Positions 24,110-36,613 of a stretch of 64,000 bases of DNA are shown here, one piece after another; position 1 is the stretch's first letter, and every line of letters begins with the position of its first letter. The notes under the pieces are model-generated. The model had not been told where the DNA came from, did not search any database, and saw only the letters and a list, made by a program, of their open reading frames with translations. The stretch covers positions 54,577 through 118,576 of the forward strand of contig MU616573.1 of NCBI GenBank assembly GCA_025201705.1, read 5' to 3'. Source of the stretch: Dissophora ornata (lineage: Eukaryota > Mortierellomycota > Mortierellomycetes > Mortierellales > Mortierellaceae). The position numbers and the translations under genes are program-made.

Positions 24110-27100
24110 TTAATGATGGTTCTTGGCGATATCCGAAAAGAATCCTAGCAACTCCTGCATCGAAAACTCCATCTGGACACCTGCATCCGGATAACACTCC
24201 CGGATCAGTCTCGAGAACCTTTCATGCTGTCGAATGAATTCTTCCTGAATTCCTCTCCATGCGACCTGGAGCAACCCTTCCTCCTCCTCGGAAGAGAAGT
24301 GTTTTTCGACCTTTTTGTATAAGTGTGAGATATCCTTGCGGACCATAGACGCCGGGTATTGAGAGACAACCTTCTTGACGGCCTGCTTGTTGTACGTCAG
24401 ATGGAAAGCCACGTCCTCGGAAGCCTTCGTCTTCACCAGACCCTCCACTCCATCGAAAAAGTCCTATGGTGAACAAAAAACATAAACGCTCCGTTAGACA
24501 CGTCTCCTCTGGGGAAAGCGGCTTTCATGTCAAAAGAAAACTAAAGGCGGTATATTTTGAATAACATACCAAAAGCTTCAAGAGCGATCTCCTGACGACA
24601 CTTCGGACATAGGTTTCAAGATGGCTCTCATAAGAGCTCTTTGCATACTTCATATAATTCTCCAGGTTCTGAATTTTGCGCTGTCGCAGCTCCGAGTAGA
24701 AATGATGCATGTTCTCAATGTTGACGACATGCGATCCTTGCTCCTTGTCATCAAAGTCGACCGTCTCCTTCGCGACAGCTTCGGTCGATTCGAACATCAT
24801 CCTGACTAGCTTGTCATATGCGGCCGTGATCATCTTGCGAGCCTCAATATCGTTGTTTCCATCGAGTAACGTCTCCATTCTCTCTGCAAAGCGCTATAAA
24901 AAATGAGCATAATCATAGAGAAGAAATAACGATCAGGAATGATGTTGGGTTCTGCGCAATGGACAACATGATATGTGGTGCAATTGTTATACTCAAACCT
25001 ACAGGGAATATCCGCATAAAAGGAAGCACGCCCTTTCTCTTGGTCTTGTGTCGCGCCTCCTCGATGAACTTCAGCTGCTCCTCCACGTACTTGTCAAACA
25101 TGCCAGCTAACTTGGCATGAAGCTGTGTCAACATGGTCGTCAAAAAGACCTGGTCTGAATCCACAAACTCCTTTTGCATCCGTTCGACAGAAATCAACAT
25201 TCCAACACATTGGCTATATTAGCGAAAAGGAGAAAAAAAAAGGATCAGATACGGCACACTTCGCATTCACAGTACACATGTGTGGTGATAACAGGGTGTA
25301 CCAAAAAGACATACACGTTCTCGTTCTTGACGCCGTTCTCTGCCAAGTTGTTTAGTTCCACGCTCAGGCCGTCAAACATGATTCCCATCAGCTGCGCCAA
25401 CCTCTTGGAGCTCTTCAGATCCAACGTCGACTTTCGTTTCGTATCCAGCTCCTGCAACGAGAAGGGTGGTGGGTCATCAATGAACATCCGCATTGACATC
25501 ATCTTTGTCAGCGTGAACAAGTCCGATAGGTAGTTCTGTTCTCGAGCTGCCACGGATGTCACAATCGACAGTGCTTGTGAAAACGCTTCGTCAACAGCGA
25601 GTTTCTCTTCAGGATTGACGTCGATCCTACGAGAGGATCCATTCAAGACTCCGTTTCTGTTGGCTGATGACGAGGGGTGGTCACTCATCTCGCGGGTTGA
25701 ACGCCTGCGCCAGGAGATTCTGCCAGTCAGGTCAGATGGCGATGATAGTGAATCACGGAGAGCGCTGCCTCCGCGTGCGATCAATCCACCATGGTATGTT
25801 GATCCAAAGACTGATTTTCCATGGAAATAAAAGTGGATGAAGTTGTCAGCGAGATTTTTATAGAGAGTTACCTTCAAGAGTTATTAAATCTGTGGCTATC
25901 AGAAAAGCTTACCAAACTCAGAATCGTCGGGTTTTTCGAGCTTTGCGACGTGGTGGGTTGTGAGAACGTTGAAAAACTCTTTGATCTCCTTGCGATAAAG
26001 TCGGTTCAAATTATTCACGAAAATCTGCATTTGGAGGAAAACGAGGATATTGTACAGTTAACATCGATACACTAAATGACGGTATCACCCCTTCGAGCAA
26101 CGGGATTGACTTACCATTTGAAGATCGGTGAACCGGCGCGAATCCATCTCCCTCAGCCAAAGAATCAATCCTCGGTACGCAATAAAATACTTTTCGATCG
26201 GCTCATACCCAAACATGACGATGTATCCTTTACCCTGCGTCCTCTGCTTGTCATTCAGAAATTGATCCGTCTGTGTCTGTATCTTGTTTTTCAAGAAATC
26301 CGCAAGTCGGCCCGCAAAGTTTGAGCAATGGAACCCGTACAAATCCATCCTCCCTCTGACAGCACTCATCTCCGCCACATCCACATCATACTTCGCCAAC
26401 AGCACATCCTGAATCTCTGCCGCTGCATTCTCGAGCTTATGGATACCGCTCTCTCGTTCAAGCGTTTCCTTTTTCAAGGATTCCATCACCCTGTCCGGAA
26501 TCGTGATCGAGATCAACAAGTTCTCGAGTTCTCTCAGCAAGCTGGCCTGGTTCGATGTCTGGACCTGCAGTCCACGGTTCTGGGACTCGATCTGTCGGAT
26601 ATCATCGCCCATTGAGTCCAGCTCCAGACAGTACATCGACAGCCAGCTATCCATATCGTCCAGCTCCTCAATTCCCTTGTCCAATTCAGACATCACATCC
26701 TTAATCCGGTCATCGGACTCGATGATCGAATAGATATTGGAGGTCTCAAGAGCGTTTAGTTCCTTCATCAATCTCGTCTCTAGCGCCACGCCGTCCTCGC
26801 TTGAAGCCAAATCCATATCGTACAGCAGTTCTTCCAGATTCATCAACGCGACTTCATCCAAGGGCTCGTTCTCTTCTATGAACTTGGCCCCGTTGCGCTC
26901 GCTCACGGGACTGGTGGCGCCTCCTGCTACGATCGTCGATCCCAGAGAGGATGTTGATGGGATAGCGGTACGCTTCATGCGTTCCTTTTGAATGGATAGA
27001 CGATTCTCGAAATCCTGGACAAAGGATCCTGCAGTAGTCGAAGTGGCGGAGTTACCGTCGGGTATAGGAGCCGCCCTGTGGCTTCTGGGTGCAGGTGCAC

Positions 27101-28279
27101 TAGCCGCCTCTCTTGACACAGTGAATTGAGCTACAGATTTCAGGACAATTAGTTACAGTGAAGTTAGCGAAGCGGCCGGTGGGAGGGGGCTCCCACGCAA
27201 AGACAGAGGAGCAGAGAGTGGGAATTTTAACAAATATGCATCCGAGCTATGGGTGTCCTCTTACTCGCTAGTGCTGGCTCATCAATGTTGATCAGTGTTG
27301 GAAGTTTCTTTAAGTTACTCCGCAGTACCTATTGCCATAAAAAGAACCAAAATGTTATGACCTTGAGCGATGGGTGGCGGGTGTTACGATTTCCTGGGAA
27401 TGTGTCGCAGCCAACAGTGTGGGCTGTTTACCTTCAACAACATCATCATAAAGTCGGTCTTGAGCTCTGAGGTGTCTGAGACCCACGTATAAGGACGATT
27501 AATGACTACTGTCCATCGTTTTGCCTGGGATAAAAAATCAAGCCAAAGTCAGCATACCATGCACAGAATAAAAATGTAACGAAATCGCGAAAGGTGTACA
27601 AAAAACAAGCAAGGCTCTTACATCCACATTCTCAATGGACTTGATTTCATCCAGATGCCAGGTCCTGCCGATATGAAACGACGTCGCTGATGTCTTTCTC
27701 ACTTTATGCAGACGTACTTTCCCGTTGGCCTTGACTATTAAAAAAAAACCAAAAATTGCGACATTCCGTTCTTGTCAGCTCTAAATACTTCCTGAATAAA
27801 GACAAAAGCAATTGAAGTAAAGAATGACAATGCGTACCGGTCATGCAAAGGTATCGAGGCTTGGAGAGCATTTTTGTCCTCTCGACACTGCCGCCCTTTT
27901 TACCCATTGGGATGATCTTTGCATCCTTGGCCGACTTCTCTTCCTCGTAGATCTTGATGTACGTTAGCATCGTTTCCGAATTGCTCGCTGAAGAGAGATA
28001 GTTGGATACGAAGGTGTAAGTGCGTTATAATTCCCTCTGCTTTGCAGCAGCTCTTCCGCTCCAATCTCGTTGGTTTGTCGTTTCAACTGAGAAACTTATA
28101 GTTGCTATGGGAAAGGCGCGCTTTCCCTTCCTTCCTTTCTTTTGGCGCGTTCGATCAATTCACTCACATGAGCTATCGGAGAATAGGGCTTTGACCAGCT
28201 GCTGTCTCACAGGATCCTCCTTGGCTTTGGGTCCAACCGCTGAGGTCGCCAGGCCGCCTCCTACTCGTCCAGCTGCCAT
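24110..28279 (-). CDS. SEC3: Exocyst subunit Sec3/EXOC1
   Basis: Eleven exons: 28279-28168, 27987-27838, 27734-27622, 27524-27432, 27328-27265, 27130-26115, 26024-25913, 25810-25315, 25213-25003, 24893-24570, 24463-24110; 1014 aa, every junction in frame. Sec3 marks the plasma membrane for exocyst-dependent vesicle tethering. The N-terminal PH-like domain that binds PI(4,5)P2 and Rho GTPases is seen at about 55-150 (PRYLCMT, KVRLHKVRKTSATSFHIGRTW, IENVDAKRWTVVI). A disordered Ala/Pro/Ser linker follows, then long coiled coils (from about residue 240) and the helical C-terminal bundle ending MQELLGFFSDIAKNHH. Junctions of exons 8/9 and 9/10 rest on splice motifs and family fit. Confidence 0.92.
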
Positions 28280-28642
28280 TACGACTGTGTGCGAGGTGCG
28301 AGGTGTGAGGTGTGAGATGTGAAGTGTAAGGTGAGATGTGTAGGATGTGAGGCGATAGTTTTTCCTTCTAGAAGTGCTTGGATTTTAGGATGGAGAGGTA
28401 TATCAAAAGCAGCGCACGTCCGCTAAGGAAGGTAACTGCACTGTTTGGCCAGCTATACCAAGATGGAAGATGCAGAGTTAATGGTGCCCGATGGAGATGA
28501 TGGCGCGTTTGCAACACTCCAAGGGCGAAAGGAACGAAACAAGTGAGGATGTGACGGCTGGAAGGGATCTCTAATTGAACAAATTTAATTGACTATGGCA
28601 GGTGACCCATTTTTTTATGCTATTGATGCTACCGATTACAAT
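28280..28642. other. Intergenic; short GTGAGGT-like repeats
   Basis: Directly upstream of SEC3, 28290-28355 consists of degenerate GGTGTGA/GAGGTGT units on the plus strand. The rest is the 3' flank of the mucin-like gene. Confidence 0.5.
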
Positions 28643-30376
28643 TTACAAGTACTGAAGGTCGTCCTCCTTGGTTATATCATGCGCAGCAGCCTCTTCGGAA
28701 GAGACAGTGACATTGGCGGGGCTAGCGACATTGGCAGGGCTAGTGCCAGCTGCACTACGAACGGACTTCACACTCGGCTGGCGTCCATGATAGTCGGGTG
28801 TCGGGCTTGGATTCACTACAGACAACCCCGTGATAGAGTGCACGCTCAGCGGCCGTTGCGAGAGCGATCCAGGTTCTTCACGGATATTCATGGCCTGCAT
28901 AGGGACATCCTCGTGTGCGATAGTAGGGGACATTTGTTGAGGGTGTCTTGCTCCTACCATCTCTCGCTGTTCCTGCAGCGATTGACGACCTTGTCTTGCA
29001 TGACGAGGATCATTCCGTGCCACAGGAAGCATCGACGACGCAACAAACGACTCGTCCGACAATAAGTCAGCTGCACCCGGGTATCCATCGTCTCCATGCT
29101 CCGCCATCGCGAGCTGCTGCTGCCTCGTGGGCCCACCCACAAGAGCTGCATTCTCGTCGTCCTGACTCCACTGCCCATACTGAGCAGTAGTCAAATCCGA
29201 GTGCTCTGAAGGGGTCTGGTAGCTGTATCGACTGTTGCCTCCCATAATTCCAGCCATCGCTGGAGGAGTGTACCTCAGTGAGGGCTGCGACGTGATTGGC
29301 CGATTCGCGTCATAGATTGCATCCGTTCCGGCAGCTCTAGATGACGCAGATCCTGCTCCGCCTGCTGAGTCCTCAAGCGACAGCGCTAAGAAACTGAGTG
29401 GTCGCTTGGAGTCGAATCGCCCATCTTTCCTGAACCGGAAGAAGAAGAACACGCCGGCGCCAATCACAGCACCAAGACCTAAAACTGACCCAAGCACAAT
29501 AGGCAAGACAGGGACCCCAGATGATTTATCCGAGTTGGTGGGTGTTGCAGTTGGGGGGATGGTCGAGTTAGCGGTACTGGTGCTTGTAGGGTTCACGGAC
29601 CCCGCTGGGCCAGTCGATCTACTGGTAGGTGTCCGCGATGTCCCAACGTGCTGTGTAGTTGTTTCTGTGGGTTCGGTCTCGGTGCTGGATGTAGTGGTTG
29701 TGGGTACAGTCTCTGTTGTCGTGGTAGTAGTTGTTGTATGCGGAACGGTGGTTGGAGGATCCGTTGTGGTTGTTGTTGTTGTTGTTGTTGTGGTGGTGGT
29801 AGTGGTAGTAGGAGTAGGAGTAGTAGTGGTAGTGGTGGTGGCATCAGTGGTGGGTGGGGCGACCGTCGTGGTGGTCGTGGTCGTGGCGATCGCTACAGTC
29901 GTTGCGGCGGTGGGCGCTACTTCTGGACCTGGGACGCGCTTCTCGAGCGCGAAGAAGGAGCGCCGCTCGAGGAACTACGGAAGTGGGTTGATTGGTTTGT
30001 CATGACAAGGTTCAGGAACAGGAGATTAGCGACATGGGATAGAAGGATAACGTGAATCGACTAGTCTGCGGACATCTCACACACGAAGGGTCGTCGGTGC
30101 ATATGACTGACACGAGACGAGGATAGGAGCGTATAGCGTGCTCGAGCCTGTGCCATTCTTGGGAGCTGCTCTCAGGTCTAAAACACTGATCAGGACATTT
30201 TGTGTGTTCTTTACCTGCGAAGAAGCATCGAGAGAGTCGCCGCTGCGACGGAGAGGAGGAAGAGCGAAGGCTGGGGTAGTGATAGAAACCAGGTCGAGAG
30301 CAAGGACCACGAGTAGGACCGAGGCAGCGCGGGTCTTCCATGCGATATGGGGGCGGGAAGAGTCAGGCCGCTGCAT
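28643..30376 (-). CDS. Mucin-like single-pass membrane protein
   Basis: Two exons: 30376-30215 and 29974-28643; 497 aa. A hydrophobic leader (ASVLLVVLALDLVSITTPAFA) forms a signal peptide. After the phase-0 intron comes FALEKR, a possible Kex2 site (Lys-Arg). It is followed by about 100 residues made almost only of Thr, Pro, Ala and Val, certain to be O-mannosylated if secreted. A transmembrane helix (VLPIVLGSVLGLGAVIGAGVFFFF), a basic stop-transfer (RFRKDGR) and a roughly 250-residue cytosolic tail rich in Gln, Ser and Pro follow. This layout resembles fungal cell-wall-integrity sensors (Wsc/Mid2 type), but no WSC cysteine domain is present. The sensor role is inference. Confidence 0.78.
29640..29910 (-). 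repeat. Low-complexity Thr-codon tract
   Basis: ACN-codon-rich minisatellite-like sequence, including a run of eight ACA/ACC codons near 29765-29805, coding the mucin-like stalk. On the plus strand it creates a false 199-codon Val-rich ORF. Confidence 0.8.
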
Positions 30377-30968
30377 GACTGTAGTGATAATTGCGGGCGG
30401 AGCGTGGGTGGATTAGACAGGGCTCGAGAAAAAGGGAATGAGGAATGAGAAAGGAAGAATGGAAGGAAGAGGGTGAGTGAAGAGAAGAGAGGCGCTAGAC
30501 AGCCTACACTAGGCTTGTTTAATGATTTGATGCAGGCGGGAAGCAGAACAGTATTATACCATTTGTCAACCAACCAGTAGGAATGGATCAATGCTCCCTT
30601 CCGCCATGTTGGATAGAGTTTTTTTTTTTTTGTTTTTTGTTTTTTGTTTTTACTTGATAATCTAACGCCACACCACACACACAACACAGCTTGCGTGGTG
30701 TCATGGATGCACCAGTTTCTTGCAAGGGTGCGTCCATGCCTCCAACCACCGGTGATCACCCGGATGCGGTGTGTCCACCCCCCATAAATTTGTTTCTATT
30801 TTTATGTCTCGCCGACGGTTGTCCCCTTCCTCGCTGTGCGTCGAAATCCTCTATTTTTACACCCGACTACAGTACCCGACACACGAGTTGGACACTGTTT
30901 GATCGAAAATAGACATTTTTCCATGCCAACTGCTGTTTATTTCGTATTTTTAATCATCACTCTATGCG
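30377..30968. other. Intergenic, promoter of mucin-like gene
   Basis: No gene seen. An interrupted T-tract (TTTTTTTTTTTGTTTTTTG pattern) lies at 30618-30652. The right end is the 3' flank of the WBP11-like gene. Confidence 0.4.
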
Positions 30969-33277
30969 TTATAGCAGACCATCACCCTCGAGACTCTGCA
31001 GAAACTCGTCGTACTCCGCCTTCTTCTTCGCCGCCTTGTCCACAACGACAGGCACTTCCGGTGCACTGTTCACCACAATCTTTCTTGGTCCAAATATGCT
31101 CGGTACACTCGGTGCCAAGTTGATCCTCGGTAGCCGCAAACCCAACCCTGTTTCGCGATACTCCTGCTCAGACTCCCCTTCTTCCTTCGTAGTCATTGTC
31201 GCTGAAGTACTCGGTGCCAATGCTGAGCCTTGTCTAGCGCTGCTGCTTTGAGCACCATACGCTTGTGATGGACTCGAAGACGATAGACTGCGATCATCCT
31301 CGTCTACCCCTGGCGCCGCATTTACAGGTTTTCCAATCTTACCCTTTTGCGTCACACGTTTGCGCATGATGGTGGATGGCACTAAGTGGACAAGCTCCTT
31401 TTGTAAGTTACGAAGCTGAGGTTCTTCCGATATACTGACAGGACCTGCGGCCGGCACAGGCTTGGTCGGCACTTGGGCTGTGGCAGGTTTAGGTGGCAGA
31501 GGATGTGATGTCGGCTGCGGAGTTGAATATGATACATGTGTAGAGGCAGAGGCGACTGTGGCTACAGCCGTGGCTGCGTCTTTTTGTTCTGCCGCACGCT
31601 TCTTTTCTTTTTCATCCGGCGGAAGATGACCAGTCATAGGGTCGCTCTGCGGATCGGATGTCCGTGGTGGCTTTACATATCGCGGAGGTGGTGGCCGTTG
31701 TGATAGAGGCCGCATAGGTCGCGCATGCGGCGGTCCTGCTTGGTAACCAGGTGGACCATAATTTCCAGGACCGCCAGGACCGCCTGTGCTGCCAAATGGC
31801 CCAGGAGGGTTATATCCCGGTGGACCAAAGCCTAGCGGAGGTTGCCCAAATCCTGGTCCTGTGTGGATTGGGGGAACGGCGTAGCCCATGAGTGGCGGTC
31901 CGTGACCTGGTCTTCCAGGCGGGTATACATTTCCATACGGTGGCTGAACGCTCATTGGAGGGCCTGCAAACAAAAACGAAATCATGAAGCGATGAATCAG
32001 TGGGGTTTGAGGCGACAGAAGCTGGCATACTGATTTTGGCATGATTCTCGAAGCCTACCATAGGAGTTCATGGGTGCTCCAGGTGGCCCCTGCATTCCTG
32101 GGCGCGGCATGCCCAATGGATACATTCCTGGATTGCCTTGCGTAAGTGGCCATTGTTGTTGATGCTGTAGCTGCTGCTGTATCCGTGGAGCATTAGACAG
32201 CTTCGGTTTTGTGGGTTCGAGATGCCTAGCTTGATTTTCTTTTGGTGGTGCTGCTCCTTCCGGAAGAGGTGGCATATATTCTTCATCATCGACATCCTCA
32301 GACTCTGATCCAGAACTCGAAGAATCCGAATCGGAGTTCGAGTCTGAACCCGAGTGTTCTGAATCGGAATTCGAGCCTTCATCGGATTCCTGAGGTTGTT
32401 CTTGTTGCGAGGTCCCAGGTACTCCTTCCATGCCCATAGGAACATCTGTTGGCAGCGGTGCTAAAAAGTCAATGCATTTACAGTGAGCTATTATAATTTG
32501 CTCCTACTTTTCCGCTAGGATGCAATTCCACTCGAGCTCGAAAATATCTTACGATATTCCAAGTAGGGCTGTCCGGGAGGCGGAGCTCCGTACGGGTTTA
32601 AAACAGGGTCATAGTAGATGGATCTTGTTGGGTCCCGAGTTGGTTCCGCTACTGGTACAGGTTTTTCTGGCTCCGCCTTTTTGCTGTTGCGCAGCACAAT
32701 TCAATCCAATTGATAGAACGCGATGTCAGTATCCTAAAATGAGTTGGATCGTGTTGCCATGTTGTGCAATTATTAGCAAAACAACCTACGGCCTTATCTT
32801 GATGCCATGAGCCTTCTTAATATCGATGATCTTGCTCATCTTCTCCCTCAACTCGGCCAGCTTCTTGGCTCCATCTTTGTCGATCTTTCCTGTCTTTTCC
32901 AGTTCTTCGTATTCTGCTAATTGCCCCTCTGTAGTTGTATCTCTGAGCGCAGTGTTGACTTCGCGGACCTTCTTACGATCTTGCTTGTTCTAATTCAGGA
33001 AAACGCGCGTGTCAGAAAAGATAAGGGCCATTTGTGTTCCAGTGCATTTGTTCGAACGTGAGACTCTGTCGATTTGACTGCAGACGATGTCTACCTTCTT
33101 GATCTCCTTCTTGTGCTGCTCCTTGCCTTTGTAAAGCGCAAGACAAACAAGACGTCGTTGATGTTAGATGGCGTTGACCGCAGATCAGTTGTGTCATGCG
33201 TTTGTTCCATTCATATTGGCGCTGAACATACGGTACTGATCCGCTGGGTTCAGACTCCTGCCGCTCTTGCGTCCCAT
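30969..33277 (-). CDS. WBP11-like splicing factor
   Basis: Six exons: 33277-33232, 33126-33095, 32989-32790, 32683-32553, 32460-32059, 31963-30969; 601 aa. The N-terminus MGRKSGRSLNPADQYRKEQHKKEIKKNKQDRKKVRE matches, allowing for gaps, the WW-domain-binding protein 11 (Wbp11/NpwBP) start that begins MGR..(S)..NPTDQARKE. Then come a basic coiled coil (KDGAKKLAELREKM), an acidic Ser/Asp block, and a long Pro/Gly-rich region with PPGYNPPG and PPPPRY motifs suited to WW/SH3 partners. The C-terminus (APSVPSIFGPRKIVVN, then KAAKKKAEYDEFLQSLEGDGLL) is conserved-looking. WBP11 works in the nuclear spliceosome. Exon 2 is only 32 bases. The family call is good; orthology is probable. Confidence 0.82.
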
Positions 33278-34303
33278 GATTACTGAACAATGTAAAGGAT
33301 TAGACTTGAATGGAGGTACTGCTGTCCAGGTCTGGCTCAGACCAACATACTAGATTGGTGGCTGAGCCGGGACACACAGGTGCAGTCACTTCCAGATTTA
33401 GGCTCAAAAGACAGCCGAGATGCATAGCCACGTCGAATAAATATGATCGGTGGTAGTCTTGCCCACCAGTGCTATTCATTGAACGATGGTACCGTCTAGT
33501 TGCCAGACTTTCGTGGATCAAGGCAGTGGAAGCACGGAGCTTGAATCCGAGTAAAATGGTGGGGTCAAGCAAAAATAGTCGGGGTACGCAGAGTGTCAGA
33601 TCAATTTCTCACGCTTTTCATTTCTCACGCCTTTCAATCGTTTTCACGCCTCACGCGATTTCGCGCCTTTCAAGTGACCGGGATCTGCAGACAGGTTGGT
33701 GCCCATTCCCGAGGTGCGTCTCGAGTTGCTAAATTTTAAAGTTGGCTGTGGAGTGCCATGCGATCACAGACGCGAATGATGAACAGTCTTGCATAAATTG
33801 TGCAGATGCACTCCTGATTACCCCTTTTGAGCTTGGACCTTCCACAAGGTGATGTGCTCTTTGTCTTCACGGCTCAATCGCACATGCTCTCGTCGGAGAG
33901 AGCGCCGATCGATTCTCTGTCCACACCGTGCCCCAGCCGAAGCGCGCCATCATGGCACCCATCCTCGACCTAATGTCGAGGAGCTTCTCAAGCAGATGCA
34001 GATGATCGAAATGGAGAAGAGAGGGGCAGCCAGGAAGCAAGAAGAAAAAATGGGAGCAGCAGAGATGCGTCCCCTCGTCTTTCCTTTGGTGGCCTGGCCG
34101 ACAGATTGACATCTGCAAATCTTAAACTTCAAAAGTAAACAAGACGTGTTCCTGGGCCTTTCTTTCTCCCTCTCCTCTTTCCTCCTCCTTCCACCTTCCA
34201 CCTTTCGTCCGAATCGCCCCTCCCCTCATCCACTCTGCATTGACCGTTGGACCTGGAAATAGTTGCATCCCCACATCTCCCCTTTGTCATTCATTCAGTC
34301 CTG
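33278..34303. other. 1-kb divergent intergenic region
   Basis: Separates divergently transcribed WBP11-like and binding-protein-like genes. At 33600-33675 a degenerate unit, (t)tcacgcctttca, recurs about four times, with a CACGCGATTTCGCGC core. A plus-strand ORF at 33849-34109 contains a charged helix (NVEELLKQMQMIEMEKRG) but has no recognisable family. A pyrimidine-rich leader precedes 34304. Confidence 0.45.
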
Positions 34304-36248
34304 ATGTTCGGCTCTCATACGAAGTTGGTCGCCGCTACTGCACTGGCGTTCCTCGCCGGTGCTCACGCCCAGAACTATTGTGGCGGTCAGATAACAAGTA
34401 CGAAGAGGTGACTTCTTCACGGACCCCCCTCCCCTCCCCCTTGTTCCGAAGCACAGTGGATATGCTCGTTCATTCAAAAAGTACTCACGCATCAGTCTTT
34501 GTCTTCGTGTCTTCGGGAATTTCTACAAACTTTCCGTAGACAACGGAAACGGAACACTGGGAACCTTCAGCGTCCAGTACTTGAGCAACTTTACGCTCGT
34601 GACAATGTACGGACTGAACAACAACGCCAATACCTCGGAAAGCTATGTCATCTATTGTGCAGATCCTGCCCCTGAAAGCGCAGCTTTGTTGGCCGCGGGC
34701 CTCACTGCTACCATTGCCACATTCAAGGTTCCTCTGCAATCTGTGGCCGTAGGTGGAACTTATGCCAGCTCATACATTGAGGTAACTGATACTCACTGCA
34801 CTCTGTACTGAATGTGTCGTGTTTCATCGTTGCCCAAAAGCCTAATGGAATGTGCTTCCCCTCTAGCTTGCTGGCCATAGGAGCGCCATTAAGGTGCTAG
34901 ACACTCCGCAGAATATCGTATCACCGTGTCTTCAACAAATGGCTGCTAACGGGTCCCTAACAGCGCTGGAACCAGCCAACCTTACTCAGTACGATACCCT
35001 CGATGGTGGCTTCGCCCAGTACATCGACGCTGCTCAGCCCAAGGACATTTGGATCCCTACATCTGTAGATGTGGACCCACTGCTCAGGATCGAGTATATC
35101 GCAGCAGTTTCCTTGTTCTTTAATGATGGACAGAATGGCGAGCTCATGTACACCAGGATCAACGCTGCGTACACTGGTCTTCGGACCGACATGGCTCAGA
35201 TTCCTGTTGCCAACAGAAAGCGCATCGGTTGGGTTTACTACGACTTTGCCACTAGCGTATGGAGAATTCGAAGCAGTCAGTTCACAAAAGGAATCATTGC
35301 TGCCGCAGGTATTACAAACTGTCCAAAATCATTGACACTGTCGATACGAGATTGCCGAGGTGCTGCAATGGATGCTGCGGCAAGAGTATTGACAGATCGT
35401 TCACCCTTCGGTCCATGGTTTCCATTTTAGGTGGCATTGCATTCCCGTTGAGTGGGGAAGTTCAGGACAATGCGTCGCTCAGTGCCGATGAAATCAAGAC
35501 CCTTCTTCAGAACTCTCAGATTGTCATTGACCAAACAAATTTTTCTGGACAGACCTATGTGACGACTGTGCAACTGTGGAGAGAACTTGCTGGCTTTGCT
35601 TCTTCGCAAGATCTGCTAGTTCTCGCGCAGAAGAAAGTGTACACTCTTGACAACACTGTCAACACGGAGGGATCAAGTGGTAACGTCCCATGCGCGTACG
35701 ATTTATTTTTCCAGAAGCGAGCCCATTGCAGCCAGTTTTCTAAAACTCCTCCCCCCGACATTGGATGCCTTCATCTTCTAGATTACAATTACCGTATGCC
35801 GTCTCGACCAGACCTTCTTTTGAAGGACGTGATTTATGCTCAGTACCCGAGCTACAATACAGAATACAGGTTTACCTTCCTCAACGGCAACTTTGCATAT
35901 GGGACAGGACCCTCCACTGTATTGAATCAGACAGAGTGCGGAGTCGTTTCTTATAACGATGGAGATATCCCGCCAGTTGTTGCGAACCCTAGCTTCACTG
36001 GTGACGGTACAACACCACCAGCATTGGTTGGTACTGGCATTTATGGATCATCTGGATCGACTGGCAGCGGCGGCAGCGGCGGCAGCAGTGGAGGCAAGAA
36101 GACTGGCGTGATTGTTGCGGTGGTGTGCGTGGCTGCAGTGATGGGTGCTGCGTTTGCATTTGCATTCTTCAAGTGGAGCAGACGCGCCAAGGAGGACCGA
36201 TTTATTGAGCTCGAGGAAGAGATGAATAACGAGATCCCTCTCAGCTAG
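34304..36248 (+). CDS. Secreted/type I membrane protein resembling periplasmic binding proteins
   Basis: Five exons: 34304-34397, 34540-34781, 34867-35308, 35431-35679, 35782-36248; 497 aa. A signal peptide (KLVAATALAFLAGAHA) leads into an extracellular part with two lobes (YVIYCADPAP, TFKVPLQSVAVGGTYASSYIE; KRIGWVYYDFATSVWRI). This resembles fungal proteins annotated as helical-backbone, TroA-like ABC-transporter substrate-binding homologues; that assignment is from general memory and tentative. A Gly/Ser spacer, one transmembrane helix (TGVIVAVVCVAAVMGAAFAFAFF) and a short tail (RRAKEDRFIELEEEMN) follow. The 102-base last intron is a multiple of three, so the unspliced frame also stays open; splicing gives EGSSDYNYRMPSRPD. 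A ligand-sensing surface protein is plausible. Confidence 0.75.
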
Positions 36249-36613
36249 GCGTGCGGTTGCCTATCTGTAGATTATGTCCTCTTACGTTAATAAATTTGCT
36301 GTTATTGTGCCTTTCACCAGTAGACCCGAGGTTCTGAAATATGGTGACCCCGATCAAATTGACCAGACTTCGTATCGTCAGACGGCCGCCGAATGACAAC
36401 GAGGTATGTTGCTTGTGGCTCCGGAGTGTTCGCTTCCGATCTTTGCGCTTTTCAAATGATCCGAAAATATAAAGCATCAGTTTTAGCCGCGGTACCTGAG
36501 TCAGAGGAGGTCAAGACGATGTCGGAGGAGGTTGCCTCAAGCTTCGGATTTAAACAGTCTGCTGTTCTTGCTGTCAAGAAACCCACCTTCCATTCCTACG
36601 TCTTCTCAAACAT
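36249..36613. other. Intergenic before transposase relic
   Basis: No supported gene. I looked for terminal inverted repeats of the neighbouring element here and did not find a convincing pair by eye. Confidence 0.4.

Noticed and set aside
29406..30005. 199-codon Val-rich plus-strand ORF
   Set aside because: It is the antisense shadow of the Thr-codon tract of the mucin-like gene; the minus strand has signal peptide, splice sites and TM helix.
33849..34109. 86-codon ORF with a charged helix
   Set aside because: Looks mildly protein-like but no start context, partner exon or family could be found.
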